A DNA stretch of 11,032 nt. Origin: Geodermatophilaceae bacterium. Lineage in GTDB: Bacteria; Actinomycetota; Actinomycetes; Mycobacteriales; Geodermatophilaceae. The first letter of the stretch is position 1. Each line of letters begins with the position of its first letter. This document shows, one piece after another, positions 6,493 through 11,032 of the stretch. Position numbers and translations under genes: made by a program. The notes beneath the pieces were generated by a model, which did not search any database, was not told the origin of the DNA, and worked only from the letters and a program-made list of their open reading frames with translations. The DNA lies in the NCBI GenBank assembly GCA_013696785.1, contig JACCXW010000199.1, positions 1-11,032 of the forward strand, in the 5' to 3' direction.

Positions 6493-8166
6493 TCAGTCCT
6501 TCCCGGCATCCTTTTCGGAGAACTGCTGCACGAGGGCGGCGAACTCCGATCCGAAACTCCCCGGCCCCTGTCCGCCGGAGTCGGCCCTGGCGAGGCCGCC
6601 CACGTCGACGACCGTACGAGACGAGGCGTCACCGTCGGCAGCCGGGTCGCCCGTGGCCGCACCGGCAGCCGGATCGCCCGGCCGGCTGACCACATCGTCG
6701 CTGACGCGACAGCGCAGCCACACCCGGCGACGCCGTACGACGAGGGAGCAGAGCAGGCCGAGCAGCATGACGACAGAGGCGACCAGGACGGTCAGTTGGC
6801 CGGGGTCGTGGGACAGCTGCAGAGCCGCCCACTGCTTGTAGCCCTCGAACCGGATCTCGGTGCCGTCGGGTAGCTCGAGACTCTGGCCGACGAGCAGGTT
6901 GCCCGCGCCCACCCGTTCCAGCGCCCCACGGTCGATCTGGCGCTGGTCGAGAGCGAACACGTTCTGCGCAGCGCCGCTGTCGAGGCCGATGCTGCCCTCG
7001 TAGACCACGATCGCGACCGCGGGGTTCTGCGGCCGCGGGTCCACCGAGACCAGCTGGTTGTCGCCGAACTCGGCGGCGGTCGGGACGAAGAAGCCTTCGA
7101 TCGCCAGCTGCGTGCCGTCCCCGCCCGGGCGGTCGGGCAGCTTGATCGCACCGGAGGAGGCAAGCGTGCTCTGGTCCTCCGGCAGGAATGGAGCGGAGAT
7201 GTCTGTGAACGCCGAGCCGTCGGGATAGGTGATCGTGAACCGCGGTGAGAACCCGTGCCCGGTCAGGTACAGCCGTATGCCGTCGGTCCGCAGCGGGGAG
7301 TTGACCTCCAGCGGGTACGCCGAAGCGGGGCCGCCGAGCTCGCGGGTGTAGGTCAGGTCGGCCAGGAACCGCGACGGGGTGAGATTCTCCTCGTATTCGA
7401 CGCTGAACCGGTCGAGGTCCGCGCACAGCGGGGTCAGGCTCCCCGCGTCGGCGAACGGCCCGTTCCGGTACGTGTCGTACTGCTGGAACGTGTTGCAGAA
7501 GCCCGCCCCCTCCTCCACCAGGATCTGACCCTCGTAACCGCTGAGCTTGCCGAACGCCAGCCCGAACAGCAGCGCCACGAGGGCGGCGTGGAAGGCGAGA
7601 TTGCCGATCTCGCGCAGGTACCCCTTCTCGGCCGAAAGCTCCACGGTCTCGCCGACATCGCGGCGTACCACCCGCCAATGACCCCGGCGCAGAATGGCGG
7701 CCGCGTCATCGGCGACGGCTGCCGGCGACTCGTCGCGGTCCAAGGATGCCGACTGGGGCAGCCGGTCGAGCCGGCTCGGTACCGGTGGTGGTGGCTGGCG
7801 CATCGCCCGGTAGTGCATCCGCGTCCGGGGCACCACGCACCCGATCAGGCTCACGAACAGCAGCAGGTAGATCGCGGCGAACCACGGTGAGCTGAAGACG
7901 TCGAACATGCTGAGCCGGTCGAGCACCGGTGCGAGGTCTGGATGTTCGGCGTAGTACGCGCTGACCTTGCCCTGGTTCAAGGAGCGCTGAGGCAGCAGCG
8001 ATCCCGGTACGGCCGCCACCGCGAGGAGGAACAGCAGCACGAGGGCCGTCCGCATGCTCGTCAGCACCCGCCACCATCGGCGTACGACGACGAGCGGGCT
8101 GGCCGAGCGGCGCGGTGGCCCGACCGGCTCGGGTGCGGTCGAGAGCCGCTGCACGGTCTCGGTCAC
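6493..8166 (-). CDS. resB: ResB/Ccs1 cytochrome c biogenesis protein
   Basis: ResB partners CcsB in system II and binds the apocytochrome and heme at the outer face. The 557-residue protein has the family's four membrane segments at about 40-59, 96-112, 188-206 and 458-477. A large extracytoplasmic domain sits between the third and fourth. His193 in GNLAFHAAL is the expected membrane-segment His. NSPLRTDGIRLYLTGHGFSP (289-308) is the conserved family motif, and the N-terminal SMRTALVLLFLLAVAAVPGSLLPQRSLNQGKV is typical of actinobacterial ResB. After the last membrane segment comes a cytosolic tail of about 80 residues, basic at first and then Gly/Ala/Asp-rich. Start GTG 8166 lacks a strong Shine-Dalgarno, and no alternative start lies in the 55-base gap upstream. 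The gene stops 2 bases before ccsB starts. Confidence 0.94.
   Translation of the reverse strand: MTETVQRLSTAPEPVGPPRRSASPLVVVRRWWRVLTSMRTALVLLFLLAVAAVPGSLLPQRSLNQGKVSAYYAEHPDLAPVLDRLSMFDVFSSPWFAAIYLLLFVSLIGCVVPRTRMHYRAMRQPPPPVPSRLDRLPQSASLDRDESPAAVADDAAAILRRGHWRVVRRDVGETVELSAEKGYLREIGNLAFHAALVALLFGLAFGKLSGYEGQILVEEGAGFCNTFQQYDTYRNGPFADAGSLTPLCADLDRFSVEYEENLTPSRFLADLTYTRELGGPASAYPLEVNSPLRTDGIRLYLTGHGFSPRFTITYPDGSAFTDISAPFLPEDQSTLASSGAIKLPDRPGGDGTQLAIEGFFVPTAAEFGDNQLVSVDPRPQNPAVAIVVYEGSIGLDSGAAQNVFALDQRQIDRGALERVGAGNLLVGQSLELPDGTEIRFEGYKQWAALQLSHDPGQLTVLVASVVMLLGLLCSLVVRRRRVWLRCRVSDDVVSRPGDPAAGAATGDPAADGDASSRTVVDVGGLARADSGGQGPGSFGSEFAALVQQFSEKDAGKD
6497..6504 (-). promoter_or_regulatory. Ribosome binding site of ccsB
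   Basis: GGGAAGGA on the minus strand lies inside the last codons of resB, six bases before GTG 6490. It is the best Shine-Dalgarno in the operon and fixes the GTG as the ccsB start. Confidence 0.75.
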
Positions 8167-8221
8167 GCGCTGGGTCCGCGGGGCAAAGCCCGGCTCGGAC
8201 GACGGTAGCCGGCGGCCGCGC

Positions 8222-9061
8222 TCACAGGTCCGACGTCCCGAACCCGGTGCTGCCGAGCCACGCCCGCAGCTCGATCATGAACGACTCCCACAGCCCGGTG
8301 ATCAGCAGGACGCCGAGGACGATCAACAGCACCCCGCCTATGCGCATCACCGTCCCGGCGTGCCGGCGGGCGAATGCCGAAGCCCCCAGCGCGGTCCGGA
8401 AGCCGATTGCGGTGAGGATGAACGGCAGGCCGAGGCCGACGCAGTAGGCCAGACCCAGTACGGCGCCGCGCCCGGCGCTGCCCTCGGTGAACGCCAGCGT
8501 CTGGACCGCGCCGAGCGTCGGGCCGAGGCACGGCGTCCACCCCAGTCCGAACACCACGCCGAGCAGCGGCGCGCCGGCGAGACCGGCCGAGGGCAGCCGG
8601 TGGATCCGGAACTCGCGCTGCATCCCGGGAATCTTCCCGAGGAAGGCCAGCCCCAGCAGGATCGTGACAGCGCCCAGGACACGGTTGACGAGCACCTGAT
8701 GTTCCAGCAGGAGCCGTCCCAGCCCGCCGAAGAACGCTCCGAAGGACACGAAAACGACCGTGAAGCCGAGGACGAAGAGGCTGGCACCGAGCAGCACCCG
8801 CCGACGGGCACGCGTCGCCGTACGCCGGGATTCCGTGCGCACGCCGGCCGCGTCCGATCCGGAAGCGAGTGACGCCGCGGCGGGTTGTGTCTCAGCGCCG
8901 GCCAGACCGGCGACGTAGGAGAGGTAGCCAGGGACCAGCGGAAGCACGCAGGGAGACAGGAAGCCGATCAGCCCGACGAGCGCGGCGACCGCCATCGCGA
9001 CGAGCAGCGGTCCGTCGAGAACGGTCTGGCTGAATGTCTCCCCCACGCCCGCGGCCAGCAT
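8222..9061 (-). CDS. ccdA: CcdA thiol-disulfide transporter
   Basis: CcdA is a polytopic membrane protein of the DsbD/CcdA family that moves electrons from cytosolic thioredoxin to extracytoplasmic TlpA/ResA-like proteins, so that apocytochrome CXXCH cysteines stay reduced for heme attachment. The 279 residues have about six hydrophobic segments. The two essential cysteines are Cys38 in FLSPCVLPLVPGY and Cys178 in GWTPCLGPTL. The first long loop (about 56-88) is Ala/Ser/Arg-rich and variable. ATG 9061 overlaps the upstream gene's stop by one base (TGATG), a tight coupling junction. The stop is 55 bases before resB. Length, cysteines and gene context agree, so the call is firm. Confidence 0.95.
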   Translation of the reverse strand: MLAAGVGETFSQTVLDGPLLVAMAVAALVGLIGFLSPCVLPLVPGYLSYVAGLAGAETQPAAASLASGSDAAGVRTESRRTATRARRRVLLGASLFVLGFTVVFVSFGAFFGGLGRLLLEHQVLVNRVLGAVTILLGLAFLGKIPGMQREFRIHRLPSAGLAGAPLLGVVFGLGWTPCLGPTLGAVQTLAFTEGSAGRGAVLGLAYCVGLGLPFILTAIGFRTALGASAFARRHAGTVMRIGGVLLIVLGVLLITGLWESFMIELRAWLGSTGFGTSDL

Positions 9062-9642
9062 CAGGACTCGGCGAGCAACAGGTCGATGACGGCACGCAGG
9101 GAGTCCTGGGTGACCGTCCCGAGGTACACGGCAGCGACGCGGCCGTCCCGGTCGAGCAGGACGGTGGACGGGATGGCCGAGGGCGGGAAGTCGCTGAAGG
9201 CGAGCGTCACCTCACCACGGGGATCGAAGATGCTCGGGAAGGTGATGTTCTTTGACGCCACGAATGCGCGGGCCTGCTGACCGCCGTCCTTGACGTTGAC
9301 GCCGAGGAAGGACACGCCCTGATCCTGTACGTCGTCGTACACCTCCTGGAACTCCGGCGACTCGACCCGGCAGGGCCCGCACCAGGAGCCCCAGAAGTTG
9401 ATGACCGCGACGTCGCCGTCCAGCGTTGTGGAGTCGAAGTCAGCCCCGTCGAGCAGGGTGCCACCGAAAGCCGGCGCCACGCCGCGCTCGTCGACGCCGA
9501 TGAGTTCGCCGGTGGGCGTGGCCTCGACGAAACGGAACTGCCCACCGTTGTTCACGTCGACCGCGTCGGCACCGCCCGCGCAGGCAGCCAACGCGAGCAC
9601 CACCGCCGCGCCGACCAGCGCGGATCGCATGCGCATGCTCAT
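9061..9642 (-). CDS. resA: TlpA/ResA-like thioredoxin lipoprotein
   Basis: A 193-residue extracytoplasmic thiol-disulfide oxidoreductase. The signal peptide MSMRMRSALVGAAVVLALAAC ends in a lipobox with Cys21, so the protein is probably lipid-anchored outside the membrane. The TlpA/AhpC-TSA thioredoxin fold follows, with the active site WCGPC at 87-91 and the cis-proline region AIPSTVLLDRDG. It should receive electrons from CcdA and reduce apocytochrome c for ResB-CcsB. ATG 9642 overlaps the upstream stop as ATGA. Two further ATGs (9636, 9630) lie 2 and 4 codons inside, and all three keep a usable signal peptide. The symbol resA follows the Bacillus counterpart and is assigned by context. Confidence 0.9.
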   Translation of the reverse strand: MSMRMRSALVGAAVVLALAACAGGADAVDVNNGGQFRFVEATPTGELIGVDERGVAPAFGGTLLDGADFDSTTLDGDVAVINFWGSWCGPCRVESPEFQEVYDDVQDQGVSFLGVNVKDGGQQARAFVASKNITFPSIFDPRGEVTLAFSDFPPSAIPSTVLLDRDGRVAAVYLGTVTQDSLRAVIDLLLAES

Positions 9643-10268
9643 GCCCCGGGTACGGCGTCGAGGGGGGTGGGTCCGGCAGGCTCGGAATACTCCAGGCCGA
9701 CGAAGTCGTCACCGGAAAAGCTGAGCGTCGTCGACGAGGCCAGCCCGCATTGCCGGCGGCGCGGATCGTGCCACAACCGGCGGCCCTCGACATGGCAACG
9801 CAAGGTCCAGATCGGTAGCTGGTGGCTGACGCAGACCGCCTCGTGTCCCCGCGCGGCGTCGCGTGCGCTGTGGACGGCCGCGAGCATGCGGGCGGCGATC
9901 TCGCTGTAGGGCTCGCCCCACGACGGGCGGAAGGGGTTGCGGAGCTTCGCCCAGTGCCGGGGTGCCCGCAGGGCCCCGTCGCCGATCCCGACCGTCAGGC
10001 CCTCGAACAGGTTGCCCGCCTCGAGCAGCCGCTCGTCGATGCTGACACCGAGGTCCAGCCCGGCGGCGATCGGCGCAGCGGTCTCCTGAGCGCGTTCGAG
10101 CGGGCTGGAGACCACATGCACGATGTCGCGACCGCTGAGGTGCGCCGCCACCTTCTCGGCCATCTGCAGTCCGTCCGCCGAGAGGTGGAAGCCGGGCAGC
10201 CGGCCGTACAGCACCTTGCCGGGGTTGTGCACCTCGCCGTGGCGCAACACGTGCACGAGCGTCCTCAT
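9639..10268 (-). CDS. Histidine phosphatase family (phosphoglycerate mutase-like) protein
   Basis: A 209-residue member of the branch 1 histidine phosphatase superfamily. The phospho-accepting histidine is His10 in LRHGEVHNP (residues 8-16). Arg59 in SSPLERAQET, Glu83 and His149 in CVSHQLPIW complete the catalytic pocket. The substrate cannot be read from sequence: these enzymes include phosphoglycerate mutases and many broad phosphatases, and the phosphatase role is more likely in this operon position. It has ATGA overlaps at both ends, with hemL upstream and the TlpA-like gene downstream, and a CAGGG Shine-Dalgarno seven bases before ATG 10268. From memory the M. tuberculosis counterpart between hemL and the thioredoxin gene is Rv0525. 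A link to heme or cytochrome synthesis is inferred only from context. Confidence 0.9.
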   Translation of the reverse strand: MRTLVHVLRHGEVHNPGKVLYGRLPGFHLSADGLQMAEKVAAHLSGRDIVHVVSSPLERAQETAAPIAAGLDLGVSIDERLLEAGNLFEGLTVGIGDGALRAPRHWAKLRNPFRPSWGEPYSEIAARMLAAVHSARDAARGHEAVCVSHQLPIWTLRCHVEGRRLWHDPRRRQCGLASSTTLSFSGDDFVGLEYSEPAGPTPLDAVPGA

Positions 10269-11032
10269 GCTGCTGCCCTGGCGGCGTGCGGCAATGTCTC
10301 GAGCACCCGGTCGAGCGCGGCATCATCGTGGGCGGCCGAGACGAACCAGGACTCGTACGCCGACGGCGGCAGGTACACGCCCCGGGCGAGCATCTCGTGG
10401 AAGAACCTGGTGTATCGGGCGGTCTCTTGAGTCAGCGCGTCGCCGAAGTCGACCACCGGATGGTCGGCGAAGAAGACAGAGAACATCGAGCCGGCGGCCT
10501 GCACGGTGTGTGCCACGCCCGCGTCGGTCAGCGCGACGCCGACCGCGGTCTGCAGGGCCGAGCTGACCTCGTCGACGCGCCGGTAGACCTCCGGCGTGCA
10601 GTGGGTGAGCGTGGCCAGCCCGGCAGCGACCGCGATCGGATTCCCCGACAGGGTCCCGGCCTGGTAGACCGGGCCGGCGGGCGCCAGCGAGGCCATGACG
10701 TCAGCCCGGCCACCGAAGGCCGCCGCCGGCAGCCCCCCGCTCATGACCTTGCCGAAGGTGAAGAGGTCGGCATCGACGGGGTCCAGGCCGTACCAGCCGG
10801 CGGCAGAGACCCGGAAACCCGTCATCACCTCGTCGCTGACGAGCAGCGCGCCGTGCTCCGCGCAGATCCGCTTGAGCCCGGCGTTGAAACCGTCGAGGGG
10901 CGGTACGACGCCCATGTTCCCGGCAGCCGCCTCGGTGATAACGCACGCGATCTGGTCGCCGTACTCGACGAAGGCCTTCTCGACCGCATCGATGTCGTTG
11001 TACGGCAACACGATCGTGTCAGCGGCCTGCGC
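10265..11032 (-). CDS. hemL: Glutamate-1-semialdehyde 2,1-aminomutase HemL (5' end outside window)
   Basis: HemL is a PLP enzyme (class III aminotransferase fold) that converts glutamate-1-semialdehyde to 5-aminolevulinate, the C5 route into heme. The visible 255 C-terminal residues begin AQAADTIVLPYNDIDAV, so the true start is beyond the right edge and about 170-190 residues are missing. The PLP pocket is clear: LLVSDEVMTGFRV carries the pyridine-binding Asp, and FTFGKVMSGGLPAAAFGG carries the Schiff-base Lys (codon at 10750-10748). YQAGTLSGNPIA is also a family motif. It overlaps the histidine phosphatase start as ATGA and is the most upstream visible gene of the minus-strand operon, so the operon promoter is not in the window. 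Confidence 0.95.
   Translation of the reverse strand, partial: AQAADTIVLPYNDIDAVEKAFVEYGDQIACVITEAAAGNMGVVPPLDGFNAGLKRICAEHGALLVSDEVMTGFRVSAAGWYGLDPVDADLFTFGKVMSGGLPAAAFGGRADVMASLAPAGPVYQAGTLSGNPIAVAAGLATLTHCTPEVYRRVDEVSSALQTAVGVALTDAGVAHTVQAAGSMFSVFFADHPVVDFGDALTQETARYTRFFHEMLARGVYLPPSAYESWFVSAAHDDAALDRVLETLPHAARAAA

Noticed and set aside
6629..7678. 349-codon minus-strand frame inside resB
   Set aside because: It is shifted relative to resB, with Arg/Pro-rich translation and no motifs; resB has full family features.
8054..8872. 272-codon plus-strand frame opposite ccdA and resB
   Set aside because: It is an antisense shadow with Gln/Arg/Glu-rich low complexity and no membrane or catalytic pattern.
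1..11032. CRISPR arrays, tRNAs, insertion sequences or phage genes
   Set aside because: No regularly spaced repeats, tRNA-like folds, transposase motifs or terminal inverted repeats were seen on either strand by eye.

Overview
The window is high-GC, almost fully coding DNA from an actinobacterium (Actinomycetota). Evidence for this: strong G/C bias at third codon positions, menaquinone genes of the short actinobacterial type, system II (Ccs) cytochrome c maturation, a DUF4229-type small membrane protein and an EspI-like MinD/ParA ATPase. The order or genus cannot be decided from the sequence. I see no mobile element, tRNA, rRNA, CRISPR array or phage gene, and no gene-free stretch above 300 bases.

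Left part (1-2989): menaquinone biosynthesis. menC (o-succinylbenzoate synthase, minus strand, cut by the left edge) and menE (o-succinylbenzoyl-CoA ligase, plus strand) diverge from an 18-base gap. That gap holds a palindromic AT-rich element that can be read as a -10 box in both directions, each placed 6-7 bases before a start codon, so both genes look leaderless. menE overlaps menA (DHNA prenyltransferase) by the 4-base ATGA.

Middle (2990-4156): a two-gene minus-strand unit, an Lrp/AsnC regulator followed by a DUF4229 small membrane protein, converges on menA. A 137-base intergenic region then separates the regulator from a plus-strand gene for a 69-residue membrane-anchored protein, which ends at a stem-loop shared with the convergent operon on its right.

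Right part (4157-11032): one long minus-strand operon, read right to left: hemL (5' end outside the window), a histidine-phosphatase family protein, a TlpA/ResA-like lipoprotein thioredoxin, ccdA, resB, ccsB and finally an EspI-like MinD/ParA ATPase. Junctions are ATGA or TGATG overlaps or gaps of 2-21 bases, except 55 bases before resB. From memory, the order hemL-phosphatase-thioredoxin-ccdA-resB-ccsA matches Mycobacterium tuberculosis Rv0524-Rv0529.

Taken together the window concentrates assembly of the respiratory chain. HemL feeds tetrapyrrole/heme synthesis. CcdA and the TlpA-like protein keep apocytochrome thiols reduced, and ResB-CcsB carry and attach heme to cytochrome c. MenC, MenE and MenA make the menaquinone that feeds the bc1 complex. 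The least understood parts are the EspI-like ATPase at the end of the cytochrome operon, the DUF4229/Lrp pair and the 69-residue protein.
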